Origin: Maylandia zebra
Lineage: Eukaryota; Chordata; Actinopteri; Cichliformes; Cichlidae
Length of the DNA stretch: 64,000 nucleotides
Assembly (NCBI RefSeq): GCF_041146795.1
Contig: NC_135167.1
Location: forward strand, 2,557,454 to 2,621,453
Direction of reading: 5' to 3'
Part shown: piece by piece, positions 10,340 to 22,552 of the stretch
How positions within the stretch are numbered: the stretch's first letter is position 1
Layout: each line of letters begins with the position of its first letter
Translations under genes and position numbers: made by a program
Notes under the pieces: generated by a model
Seen by the model: only the letters and a program-made list of their open reading frames with translations
Databases searched by the model: none
What the model was told of the DNA's origin: nothing

Positions 10340-13300
10340 TGTCAGAAAGCGGAGGGTCAGGCTATGGTGTCGTCTTCCTTCTTGTTTCGTGGTGTTCTGT
10401 GTGACTGCAACTCGGAGCTGCTCAGATTTTTATGGTGAATGACACCTCCTCTCATGATGTCACCTTCTTTTCTCTCTCCCTCTTCTTTGATCTTCATCTC
10501 TAAACCACACAGAATACATGACGAGGCTTGAACGTCGACCCACTTTCGCGTTCGATCTCGAGGTTAAAGTTTTTTGGCACACAAAGAAAATTTGATGCAG
10601 ATTTTTTTAGGTCAGCTCATCCTCTGGCGTCTCAGGTCTTCACCTTAGCACACGATATGATAATTCTTCATACAATTAAAGTGCATCTGTTTAAACGCTT
10701 CAAGACAGCTGAACTTTCGGTGCTCTGTGCTAAAGGCCTGAATCGCCCACACAGTTCTCTACGCCACAATTGTTTAATGTAGTAAATAATCCTTTATTAT
10801 TTACAGTGAAAGAGCCCAAAGCAACACGTGTTACTGTCTAAATACTGTACATGTACATTCAGTGGCATTATTCCTCCTGATATGTCGTCAGCATCTGATT
10901 CCTTCAGTAAATATTTTACATTTATCTCTAAACTGAGTTTCAGATCGTCCATCTGCAGTCGGCTTATCAGCCATCATCTGCGGTCGCCAGTCTTTACTAT
11001 CAAAGAGCCCAGAAAGATCTTCATTTTGTGTTTTATATAATGTTGTAACAAGCAAAATCCAGCCCTTCAACAGTCCTTATCATGATTGTAGATGATGTTA
11101 TCACACGTGACTCCTTTGAAGTGGCTTTTTTCGATTATTTGGTTCTTTACATTTGTATATTTGTTACAATACGGCGTCTGTGTTGTGTTTGTGACATCGT
11201 GGAGCTAAATTTACAGAGAATGTTCTTGTTTTCATTATCAACAAAGAAGCTCGGTTAACACTTTGCAGACCAGTCTGAGTCCTACTCGTGTTTATGCAAA
11301 GGAATCAAATTAAAATAATGAGTGAAAAGATCAAAGTCTCGAGCTGCAGCTTGAGGCTTCACAGCTGTCTGCTTTATACAGAAATACCAACTTGTTTTAG
11401 TTTTTGCTCTTCATTTTTGTTTCATTGTCAGTTTTAAAATTTCATGTTGTGTCAGAAATCTGAGTTCATAAAGAATCTGAAGATGATTCCTTTCTGTGTT
11501 CCTTGAGGCCCAACGTCAGGATCTGCAGATCTTCTAAGATGGTAGTTTCCTTCAAACTCCAAAGCTTGTTTCTGCCGCAGCACCCAGTGTGGTCTTCTGC
11601 TGCGTCAGCATTGACATGTCGTGCTTTCAGAGACCCTCCTATGCATATCTCAGTTTTAAGGAGTGATTATCAGAGTTGCTGTTGCCTTCCCTTTGGCTCA
11701 AAGCAGGGTGGCTATTCTCCTCCAGCATCAACAAGCATGTTCACTCAGAGAACTGCTGCTCGCTGGATATTTGCCCTTTTCTGGACTACTCTCTGCAAAT
11801 TGTAGAGAAGCTTGTGCAGGAAAATTCCAGCAGTTTCTGAAATACTCAGATCATAAACAAAAGAGAAGTGGACGGAGAGCAGAACCCTGTGGAACACCAC
11901 TTTTAATGTCTCGGAAGGATGATTTTTAAATATTAACAAAACCGAAACTTTGAAGGATTTCATGTCAGTTTAGAAACTCAACATGTCTTTGTTTCTTTAA
12001 ATCAAACGTATCAAATCAAGCGAGAAGAGGTTAATTGTTAAATCTGAGTGTTAATCCAGTCTGACACACTTTGTTGCATCACAGCCTCCATAATGTTCCA
12101 GTATGACTCATGCAACAGTCCAGTGTGACATCACCTCATCCTGAGACCCCGTGAATCGTCTTCCTGCCTCTCCTCCGCCGGAGTTTTGAGATGTGTGTTT
12201 TGTTGCGTTGTCAGAGCTGCAGCATCAGCCATGATTGCAGGATGCGAGCGCGCTTCAATCTCTGACCTGATTTGCAGTCGTGTTGTGACTCAGGCTGGTC
12301 TAAAGTGCAGCATCATCACTGTTTTCTTCTGTTTTCTTGCAGCCTACAGTATGTGACCTGGTTTGATTGAAAGCTTGATGTTTATCAGTAATTTTCTGCT
12401 TTCTGCATCACTTCACAGCCTCGGGATGCTCATTATCATCTTAACTTTGTTCTACATCTGTCAATGAAATGTTCACACGCCATTTAAGGTAAGAAAAGGG
12501 TCACCGCATTTGAAACTCGTATTTAAAAATCAACCGCACAACTCTTTCGTTTTTATTTTACCCACAAAATGTAATTACTGTAAAAGAACATGGCCGGAGT
12601 AAATAGAAATAACACAACATGAATAAAATTAAAAATGAAGCTATAAACTACATGCTACTACCATGCAACGCTATCTGGATTTAATATTATCTGTTTGCAC
12701 CATTTAGACAGGCCTTATTCCTCTGGGGGAGGTGCTCTTTGTAACAATTACAGCTGATGCTGGGAAATCAGGAGCACACCATTATAAATATATAATGTAC
12801 GTACATGCATCAATTTATCTGAAGGTGCATGTCTGTCATGCACTGCCTTTAAAAGTGCATGAAACAAACATTATGTGTTCAGGCTGTAACACATCGCACT
12901 TGACTTTTGCAGTTTCTGCTCTTGCACATCTCTTTAAGTCTCACAGCAGCTGTTTCACCAGTATGAACATTATGTCTCGAAAGCTGTGTGGGAAATTTCA
13001 TGAAAAAGATCTCAGCATAGATAGCGTAGCTTCCCTGCACGATGCAGACTAACGTTTGCGATCTGTCACTTTTGGATTTGGCCTGAATCAGAGAAACTTG
13101 TGCTCTGGCTTCATGTTTCAGCTGTTGCATGGATTCAAACTTATAACAGAAATAAACTCTCATGCTAATGAAGTGCACCGGCTTCTCTTCGCACTCATCA
13201 AAGGCGTAGGCGACTCAGCCTCCATCTGCTCTGAAATCGTCTGCCTTCAATATCAACTTTCTGTCACCAAACAACACGTAGGAGGCCAAAATTCATTAGG

Positions 13301-13760
13301 ACCCTCAAGTGACGTCTGTGGGTCGGATTTAAATCACATTTAGATCGGATTTAAATCAGATTTAAATCAGATTTGTCGCGTCACATCTTTTCTGCCACTG
13401 CGGTGTCCGTGTCGAGTGCCTCGTATGGAAACGTGTGATAAAAAACAATTTGCACATCAATTAGCATCCGTCCCCTCTTTCTTTCAGCTTTTATGTGTAT
13501 GCGTTGAGCAGCATAGTATAGCGCCCCACTATGTTGGAGCTGGTTTATGCTCATCACTACCATTGTTTTCCTTAAATGGAGTTCAGGTTTCAATGTGTTA
13601 GATTTCACAAAAACGTGTAAATATTTCCACATGCAACAATTTTTTTCTGTCTTCATGAACACAGAAGATATTCAACTGATTGAGCTGATCTGTGTGAGTA
13701 AGCCTAGAGGTTTCTTCCTGTTAAAAGTTCTTCATCCCCACCTTCACCAAGTGCTGCTAA
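10340..13760. other. Intergenic, no gene supported
   Basis: Several short open frames occur, none with splice context or recognisable protein. A small tandem of GGATTTAAATCA-type units lies at 13322-13372. Some of the stretch is probably old repeat, but I cannot name it. Confidence 0.5.
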
Positions 13761-13764
13761 CAGT

Positions 13765-14530
13765 GTTGGGGAGTAACAGAATACATGTACCGCCGTTACG
13801 TATTTAAAATATAAAATATGAGTAACTGTATTCTGTTACAGTTACCGTTTATAAAGGGAGAATGGACCGCCATACCCGTGATGTGTCTGTGAGCGAGGGA
13901 GGGAGAGAAAGGAAAAGCACGAGCTGTCACGGAGCAGAAACGGGAGCTGGAAACGGGAGCTGGAAACATGCAAATATAATAATAACCACTGCAGCCAAGA
14001 AGAGAGCCTGACGAGCCCAGTTGTAAGTAAGCTATTAAGACTCGACTGTACACCGTGTTCGTGTTTTCCTCTGAAACAATAAGTCCTGTTGGAGCAGCCT
14101 TTCAACGCCTCTCGCTAGCAAAGTTGACCCAGACAACAAAGCAAAGCTAGTTTTCAGCTACGAGCCCGACACGAACCCGACGTATTAGCCAGAGGTCCCT
14201 TTACTGCGGTTCGGAGCCGCGGACCTGTTTTATATACGTGCGGAATAGTTTTCTACACGAGATCGCTGCAAAAAGTGCAGCCTTACCTAATGTCCACCTA
14301 CTGTTACTCATTCATATTAAGATTTAAACATCTAGTTGGTGTTGGTGTGGAGAGTAACCTTCAGTAAAACTAATAAATCACACAGCAATAGTACATTCAT
14401 GTAGTTGTAAAAAGCTTAATAATATATTAAGTAATCCAAAGTATTCAGAATACGTTACTCTCATTGAGTAATGTAATGGAATACGTTACAGAATACATTT
14501 TGTGGCATGTAATCTGTAATCTGTAGTGAC
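13765..14530. mobile_element. Probable non-autonomous DNA transposon with imperfect terminal inverted repeats
   Basis: The left part has gttggggagtaacagaatac and gagtaactgtattctgttac; the right part has, inverted, gtattcagaatacgttactc and gaatacgttacagaatacat. Multiple CGTTACG-type motifs recur. The pattern resembles a dispersed teleost DNA element of the type starting GTGTTGGGGAGTAACG. The ends and family are not settled. Confidence 0.45.
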
Positions 14531-15136
14531 TACAGATTACAGTGCAGTGGAAACACACTGGCTGCAATATGGGAACACTGGATTCTAAAATGTTTGATCT
14601 CATTGGGCTTCAGAACTCCTTGAATTTTAATCTCAAACAAGATTTTGGCTGTTCATGAATAAATGAGCGTGACTGAGTGATAGTGAAATGCTGCACCGAT
14701 AGAACTCAAAGCAAAAAGCAAATCAGGTGCTCCCTCCATCAGCTGCATGCCTAATGAGCCAGCCCAGTTTATTGTGGTCTTGGTCAGTTTACTCAGTGTT
14801 TTTGAGTTTTTTACTCTTTCATGTTTCATGTATTGAAATATTCAGTATTTCTATTGTTTCGTGTATTTAGTCTGGGTCTTGGTCCTGAGTGGTTCTGGCA
14901 TTTAATTCCTCTTTCAGTGTTGTGTTAAGTCTCCTGTATGAAGTTCATGCCTGTGAGTTTGTGTTCTTAATCATCTCGTGTCCTGCTTTGAAAGTTAGCG
15001 ATCCTCATGTTTTGCTTTTAGCTTTGCTTTCGTTGTCGCATCTTCTGTGATTTAGTTCAGCTACGCCTTTTTCTCTCCAGCTGTCTCCACTTCCCCAAAC
15101 TGCTTTCCTGTGCCTTCATTCAATTCATTTCAATCT

Positions 15137-15428
15137 ACAGCTCGTGTCTCAGGGGGTTGGGAAGCGCATCTGTAACCTGAAGGTCGCCGGTTTGAACCCC
15201 GGGCTCTCTGTCTGTCCTGGTCTTTGTGTCCTTGGGCAAGACACTTCACCTACCGCCTACTAGTGATGGCCAGAGAGGCTGATGGTGCGATATGGCAGCC
15301 TGGCTTCTGTCAGCCTGCCCCAGGGCAGCTGTGGCTACAACTGTAGCTGCCTCCACCAGCGTGTGAATGTGAGAGTGAATGAATAGTGGCATTGTAAAGC
15401 GCTATATAAATCCAATCCATTATCATTA
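15137..15428 (+). repeat. tRNA-headed SINE, copy 1
   Basis: The head carries an internal RNA polymerase III B box (GGTTTGAACCC). It is followed by the body phrases gtgtccttgggcaagacact, cccagggcagctgtggctac and the tail gtaaagcgctatataaatcc. The same body occurs at 39910-40180, 44462-44752 (minus) and 53742-53897. It is a repeat and not a functional tRNA gene. Confidence 0.85.
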
Positions 15429-15477
15429 CTTCAATTTTATTCATAACCAAAATCACAACAATAGTACAGAGAACCCC

Positions 15478-15650
15478 CAATAATTAGACAGCTCCCTACA
15501 AGCAAACACTTTGGCGACAGTGGGAAGGAAAAACTCCCTTTTGACAGGAAGAAACCTCCAGCAGCACCAGGCACCAGGAGGGGCGGGGCCATCTGCTGTG
15601 ATAAGCTGGGGTGAGGGGAGGAAGACAGGACGAAGACCGCCTGTAGAAGA
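15478..15650 (-). repeat. LINE 3' untranslated fragment, minus strand
   Basis: It contains ggaaggaaaaactccctttt followed by gacaggaagaaacctccagc and a ggggcggggccatctgctgt phrase. This is the reverse complement of a teleost Rex1/L2-type LINE 3' UTR. Related pieces are at 27030-27400 (minus), 24650-24780, 51835-51985 and 59340-59420 (plus). Confidence 0.65.
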
Positions 15651-15659
15651 GAGCTATTA

Positions 15660-17330
15660 ATAATAACTCATAATTAAATGCAGAGAGGTGTATAAACACA
15701 ATATATAGTCGCTGCCTCCCCTCGTGCTTTGTCAGAGTGTCTGTTCACCTTGTTCCAGAGGTTTCCAGCCCAGGGTTCAGGTTCAGGTTTGTTTTCTGTT
15801 TCACCTTTTTGGATTTTTGTAACAGTCAATAAATGTCTCACTGCAAGTTCACCTCTGGCTTTGGTCCTCATGTCCACACGTACAACAAAGTGCTACACTA
15901 ACAGACAAATATACAAAAAATGCGAATAATCCAGAGGAAGGTGAAGAGCTTCTCCCTCAGAGTGGACCATCCATCATCTAGAAATACTTTCAATTTAGGT
16001 CAACACATTTTAACCCCGAGAAAACAGAGAGGATCTCACACCTGTCAAGGATTCTGCTGTGAATTTTATTTACATCCACCTTTTTCTACATTACGTAGAA
16101 AAAGGTTACGTAACAGTTACGTAACAGGAGGAACTATGTAAAGGTCGAAGACGTGCAGTTTATGCATTTTAATTTACTTCAGCGTGATGGAGAGAATTCA
16201 TGTGAACAATGAAGAGCAAATTTTATTTTGCTACAAAAATAAGTTCAGTAATCTCTATTATGATAGTAGAGAGAGGACAGGGAGGATTCACAGCCGGGCC
16301 TGAACAACATCCAGGTCAACTCAGTGAGAGCTCAGGTTATTAACCTGAGTTTGCCATGTATGCACTTTTTTTTGTTCAGATATTTCGTAAGCATAATACG
16401 GTGATATTTTGTTTCTTAGGCTGTTTCCACAAACTGTTTACCTCCCACTCTCACCAAAAGCAAGAAGAAATTAAAAATTGGGTCACAGTAATTCAGAAGT
16501 TTCAGCACAAAGAGATGAGGTAGGTGTTTGAGTTTTCGATGGACGTGATCCTCGCAGTGTGGCGTGTTTGACGAGCGAGCTGCTGCGTGTTGAGAGCTGT
16601 GCTGCTGCGGTGACTGGAAACAAAGTCAGAGTAGTGACGGGAGGGGGGGTTTCTGAGCTAACCAGAGCCTCTGCTGTGGTTTGGGGAACCACAGAGTTTG
16701 TGACATCTAGGAATATTTTATTCATTCAGAACTGCTTCTTAAGGTTCCCATTCATTCATGGCTCAGTCATTCCCTCTTTCCCTGCCTGGAAATTAAGCTT
16801 ATGATCTCTACAGTCAAAGTGCAATGTGTCTTTATTTTTTGTCAAATTAGTCATTACATGTCTACTTAGGAAAATGAAGAAAGGTTAATTGTATTTGGGT
16901 AAGTGCAAGAACTGTGATTACAACCAAAAAACAAAGCACATGCCAAAACTTTAAACTGAATTTCCAAAAGTATATTTCTCTGTCTCTGTAATAATTCTGT
17001 TGACCTTTTACATAAAATAAAACTGATATAAAACATATTTGAGGAGCTAGAACTGATTTGATTAAGTTTGCCTCACAAAACACAGAAACTACCTGCCGGC
17101 TGAATTCAGTTTTACTGTATAAGTAAATTGTTTTAAGGTATTGCGTGTAAATGTGAAACTGTTCTTTATTATATTGCATACAGCAATATTACATAGTAAA
17201 TTTTACTATTATGCGTTACATGCTATAAAAAGTGAAACAATAAGTTTAAACACAAAGCCCTGTTTCTATGACAACAACTTGTAAAAAGACCTAATTACCT
17301 AAAGAAGATGAAGCTGTTCAACTTCTTATT
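15660..17330. other. Intergenic, no gene supported
   Basis: Only short open frames without homology are seen. Two TTACGTAA palindromes lie close together at 16106-16113 and 16117-16124, which match the PAR-bZIP/E4BP4 (D-box) consensus. Whether they are used is unknown. Confidence 0.45.
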
Positions 17331-17339
17331 GGCTGAGCG

Positions 17340-17660
17340 TGGGTCAGACCGTCTCTATGCAGACAGCATCGGTTGTCAGATGGAGGCAGTGTCCAAATAA
17401 CGTGGTACAGCTGGTCTGTGGCTGCTCCTCCATCAGCCAGCTGCAGAGAAGAGCAAAATTATAACATATGAAGATTTAAAAGAAAATCAAGTTGTAAAAA
17501 CAATAAAAGTGTGATTTGCAGCCACCGTCTGTGATTTTCATGCTGTTTTTTAATCCTTGATGTTTCGTCACACTTCTCCCGTTCCTGGAAAACTCTGCTG
17601 TCGCTCCCTTTTCCGGCCCAGAACAGGCTGCTGGGTTTTTGGAGGAGTGCATGGTTGGTT
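17340..17660. repeat. Unnamed dispersed repeat, related to 56320-56590
   Basis: It shares, in the same order, tgtcagatggaggc, a ggtctgtggc-ctcctc block, a ccagctgc block and a ctctgctrtcgctccc block with the insert in the Tc1-like element near 56320-56590. The similarity is moderate and the family was not recognised. Confidence 0.5.
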
Positions 17661-18168
17661 CCATTTATGTTGGAAAGCTAGCTAACGAGATAGCTAAAGC
17701 TAGGCTTTAAGTTCTGTGTACGTGAGAGACACTACGAGGTCTGAAAATACCTCCCAGTTTTTCTGCGATGACGTTTACAAAGCTGAGCCTGTTTAATATT
17801 TGGATGAAAAAATAAACTTGTATGCAGATGATGCAGCACTTTTAAATGTTCCTGTGACCCCTCAGTTACTTCCAGTGACTACTTTGAGGAAAGAGAGGCC
17901 AGTTTATCTGCATTTATCCTTCAGTAGTTTACAACAGCTCACTGAGATTAAGAACAAGAAAAAAAAATTTATCTGACGTCTCGATCACTGGTTTCGTTTT
18001 GCTGCTGCCTTAGATCTTAGTTCAAGCATAAAACTGCTTTCTGTTTTTTGGATTCTGTTTTTTGATATAAAATGATTGTGTCTTAAGTCTAGTCTTTTTA
18101 AGTCTTTTTCAATCTGTACAGCTCTTGTGCCACATATTATAATAAATGACAATAGTAAAATGCAAGTT

Positions 18169-18258
18169 GTCTAAGGAGCTTGGAAAGAAAAGCGTCTGGA
18201 CTTCTTTAAGTTGCAACTTAAAGAAGTCCAGACGCTTTTCTTTCCAAGCTCCTTAGAC
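18169..18258. repeat. Perfect 90-bp palindrome (45-bp arms, no spacer)
   Basis: The left arm begins gtctaaggagcttggaaaga and the right arm ends tctttccaagctccttagac; reading base by base, the arms are exact reverse complements meeting at ttg|caa. The continuation to about 18295 (gatgacctggatgactgaga, then accttcacagaca) matches the terminal repeat of the Penelope-like element at 49443-50812. It is therefore a collapsed pair of inverted ends of that family. Confidence 0.95.
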
Positions 18259-18299
18259 TGCGATGACCTGGATGACTGAGAACCTTCACAGACATAAAA

Positions 18300-19650
18300 T
18301 GCAAGTTATAACATTTTTAATAGACACAAAACATTGTATGGCTGGTGTCTCTTTTCCTTGAAAATGAGAGTTTCTAACGTTTTTACTGTTACATTGCTCT
18401 CTTCCACTGAGCCTTTACAGGATGAAGTAACTTTGTTACTTTGTTTCTGGCCGTGGAGGCCAATAACGGTTGGCTGTCCTCTCCTTTAGCGCCACCCTCA
18501 GGTCAGACATTTTTATCTCACTACAGACAACGCTACAGCTAAGGCATCACCTTGTCTCCATCGCATTTGCAGGTGTCGCTGGTGAGGCTGCACAGGTTAC
18601 CTTGAAACTTGATCGACACACGGCTGTGTGAAAACTCCTGACAGCCCTGCCAGTAACCAGCAGTGGTTGAATACTTAGTGATTTATCAGATAAATCCTCG
18701 TTTTGTCGGGTTTCCTGTGTCAAACCAGGTCAAAGGAAATATGCTGACAGCTCTGATAGAAATTCTCTCAGCTCAAACCTCAGGGTAGACCACAATCAAA
18801 GCTACACCAAACAGCTCCGCTGTGATGTCACTGCAGGGGGTGGAGCCACGGCAGGAGCTTCTGTGAGAACCTAATATGGAAAAAGGAAACATACAATACT
18901 GAAACATGGGGGCTAACTGAACTATGAATGCATTCAAACCTGCAGCTCTTTCCATGCTAGACACAGATGAAATGCATTGTTCTGATTGGCTGATTACACA
19001 CATGCAGCTGTTTCTGTTTCTTACTGGTGGATTTTCTTTATTTGACACTTTAAGAATATGTCACTGGTTTCATTAGATTGGGATCCATGAATATGTAAGA
19101 TTTCCCCTCATTTTTTTTCTCTGTAATGGAAAATCTCTCTTTTTTTTACCTTCACAGAGAAAGTGAAACATTACGTTAAAACTCTGTGTTCTACCTCCAC
19201 CATACAACGTTTTGACATCTCCTATGAAATAGTAGACATGTCTATCTAATAGTCTCTAATTTGTTCATGTAAATGGAGAGTCCTCGTCATATTTTTATAT
19301 TTATTTCCCCATACCTCTACACAATCAGTTAAATACAATACTGAGAATTATGATCTAGAACCTGTTTGATTTTGTTCATGATTGAGAGGTTAACTGAAGT
19401 GATAAGAGCTAGCTTTTGAACACTTGAGTTTGTACACAACTGGTTTAATTGTCACGTATTAGTCCTAATAATTTAGTCTCCTTTACTATTTTAGTTTGTT
19501 CATTTTCTACCTGTGTTTGTATCCCATCATTCACTTTATACTCACCAAATATCATTGCTTTTATTCCCAGAAAGAATATATTAGTACCATTTCAGCAAAT
19601 AATATTAAATTTGATCATTTAGAAATCTTGAACATCTCATTAATATATGT
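18300..19650. other. Intergenic, nothing supported
   Basis: AT-rich sequence with no supportable gene or repeat. A CTCF-like phrase (gcgccaccctcagg) occurs at 18490-18503 but is only partial. Confidence 0.4.
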
Positions 19651-19655
19651 TCACA

Positions 19656-21130
19656 CCAAGGGCGTAGATTTGGTTGTGGCATTGATGGGGACGGATGATT
19701 CAACCATCGAACCCTGCCCCGTTTCTTATTTTTTCCTGTTTGTTTTTGCTTCTTGATAAAAAAGGAGAAATATACTTGCCTACATATGCTATTCTACATG
19801 CTTTTAAACCGTTTAAAATTACAATTCATAGTTTTATATGTGAATTATATAATGTTAAATTACTATTAAACAAATGACTGACTAAGTATTTCAGGCTTTA
19901 GTTTACTTCAGCCATATTACATATCAATCAGGTATCATACAAAAGTAAAAATAGCTTCAAATACAGTCATGACAATAAAAGAATATGACTTTAAGGACTT
20001 AACAACATTACTTCAGTTACACCAACATCTCTGACACATTAGCACTAAGGAAACACTGAATGACCTGCTGGTTTTTGTCCATAAAACTACTCGTCTAAGA
20101 TGACCACAAAGTAACAGATCTCTTAGCAACATTATGCAACATTTTAGGCACTGTTGCCCTGATCAAGTCAGTGAGCTGGGATGTTTTACTCTAAACATGA
20201 ATTACTGTTACAGCAACAGACATGGACTATACGTCAGCTTGATAATCTGTTGTTAGAATTTATTTAATATTACTTTCTACACCAGGATCCTTTTCCACGT
20301 AGCTGACGCTGGTAACTGTGCAGGGGCGGATCTAGGAAAGTTTAGCCAGGGGGGCCGATAGAGCATGAACAGGGAAAAGGCGGCACAAAGACATACTTTT
20401 CTTTCTTGTTCTCATTTAAAATGTCTAGCTTTTAATAAATAATTATCTGAATCTTACAACCAAAGTTTTAATTTGATGTAAAATGTATAGAAGTCCATTA
20501 CTGTATATACTAACTGTTAAGTCTGATATACCCTAGTAAGCTATAGTACTTTTTCCTTTGGGAAGATACCATCTGTGCAGTCTGCAGTTCTGTAGAAGAA
20601 AGATGTTGAATCTATTTAATTATTCTTGAAAAATAATTTATTTCTGTGCATTTTTTTCACACTGCATCAAATTAAAGTTGATTACGTCGATTAAGCATCA
20701 TGAGGTGGGGGGTGGTTCCCTTTTTTTTTTTCACTGGGAGTTTTAGAGCCCTATTAGTTAGGTTGCTTAATATTTCTGCTAAGTACTCTTTAAAATACCA
20801 GAATAGGGAGGATGGAGTAGGTTTAAGTTTATTAGATTGATCAGTGTTGCTGAACTATGAAATATTTTGGGTGCAGTGTATTTTTACATACATGTATAAC
20901 AGAATAGCGTTAGTGGGGGTTTTTTTTTAACTTGAGTATGAACCTATACAAAAAGCAGCAAGATATTAAAAAAAAAACAGTTTTATTGATTAAAAAACAC
21001 TATATCGGATTCATATCGGTATCTCACATTAAAAAAAGTGGTATCGTGCCATCTCTAATATATATGTATGTAAGTATATATACACATACACACACATATA
21101 TACATATACACATACATATTCCATCACTGA
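19656..21130. repeat. hAT-terminus-like fragments and AT/CA-rich low complexity
   Basis: caagggcgtagatttggttg (near 19658) and caggggcggatctaggaaag (20321-20340) look like the starts of hAT-type elements. Near 21030-21055 ggtatcgtgccatctctaat resembles another hAT terminus. No matching second ends or target duplications were found. 21055-21125 is a TATA/CA-rich tract. Confidence 0.3.
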
Positions 21131-21969
21131 AAAAAGGAAATTGGGTGGTTGTTACATTTACAAAAGCCTAGCTTGTTTGCAAAACATGTTTCTATGGTGA
21201 ACGTAGTGAAATCATCTAAGGTCTGAATGAAATTCAACAGATTAATTTGTTCTTGTTGAGATGACATGAAACAATCCTGTCAGAGAGATTACTTGACTGG
21301 ACTCACAAAGTTCATAAGATCACACAAGATTTCAAAGCACAGGAAATGCACGAGTCAGAAGAAGCATAAAAGCATACGCACACCACGTGTAGGCTGTTGC
21401 AATATATTGTGGTTTAACCTGTCAAGGACAAAAAAATGTAAAGAAAATTCTGCATCAAGCCTTGTAATCATAGCTTTCCTACTTTTGTGAGGTCTGTATC
21501 GACAGCTCAGTGGTGCATTGGTTAGCATTGTTACATCACAGCAAGAAGGTCGTTGGTTCAAGTCCGCAGTCTGGTTAGTTTGCAGTGGGTTCTCTCTGGT
21601 TTCCTCCCACAGTTTAAAGTGTTGCATTTATTAGGCCTAGGTTAACTGGTAATTATAAGTGAACATTATGTAATATGAAGACAACATGCAGTATTTAAGT
21701 GACCAAGTAGTACTGGGGTAAAAAGGTATTTAATCAATCTGGAGAAAATCATAATATTCAAAGAGCTCAACTTACTTCATCTAAACATGTTTAATCACAT
21801 TTTATCAACACAAAATTCACACGTTTATTAAATATGAATAAGTTGTGTTGATTTAACTCAGTTGTTTAAGTTGCTGCCAACGTGACTTAAACAACACTTT
21901 TTTCAGTATACCCAATTCTCCAAACTTCACAAACTGTTGTTCTTGATAAATGTATTTATTCACTTCCTT

Positions 21970-22283
21970 AAATGGACGACTGTAATTCATTATTATCAGG
22001 AAGTCCTAAAAACCCCTGAAAAGCCTTCAGCTGATCCAAAATGCTGCAGCAAGAGTCCTGACAGGGACGAGAAAGAGAGAGCAGATTTCTCCTGTTTTGG
22101 CTTCCTGTTAAATCCAGAATTCAAAATCCTGCTCCTCACATACAAGGTCTTAAATAATCAGGCCCCATCTTATCTTAATGACCTTGTAGTACCATATCAC
22201 CCTATTAGAGCACTTCGCTCTCGCTCTGCAGGCCTACTTGTTGTTCCTAGAGTATTTAAAAGTAGAATGGGAGGCAGAGCCTT
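21970..22283 (+). repeat. LINE reverse-transcriptase 3' fragment (CR1/L2/Rex1 type), internally deleted
   Basis: It encodes the recognisable stretch EFKILLLTYKVLNNQAPSYL followed by PRVFKSRMGGRAF. Nearly identical DNA occurs at 62567-62880. The sequence between the upstream segment and the HWLPVKSR-type motif is disturbed in both copies. It ends abruptly at 22283, where the 62.5-kb copy continues. Confidence 0.8.
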
Positions 22284-22552
22284 TGTACTGTAAAACTGTC
22301 TGTTTCGATAAAGCTTTTTCTTAGAGCTGAACAGCCATTAGTTATGTTGCAAAAGAGTGTTTGGCACACTACTTTAAAGTGGGAGAAAAGCATTTCAACA
22401 AAAGCTCCTGTTTGACATTCACGGGGAGATATTTGACTATTTTTGCACAGGTGATTTCTCTCAAATGACTGTACAGTTGTGGCAGATGTTACTTGGTTGA
22501 AGTTGGTTGAATTGGCAGCCTAAATGGCAGCACTGAGGATTAAAATACCACA

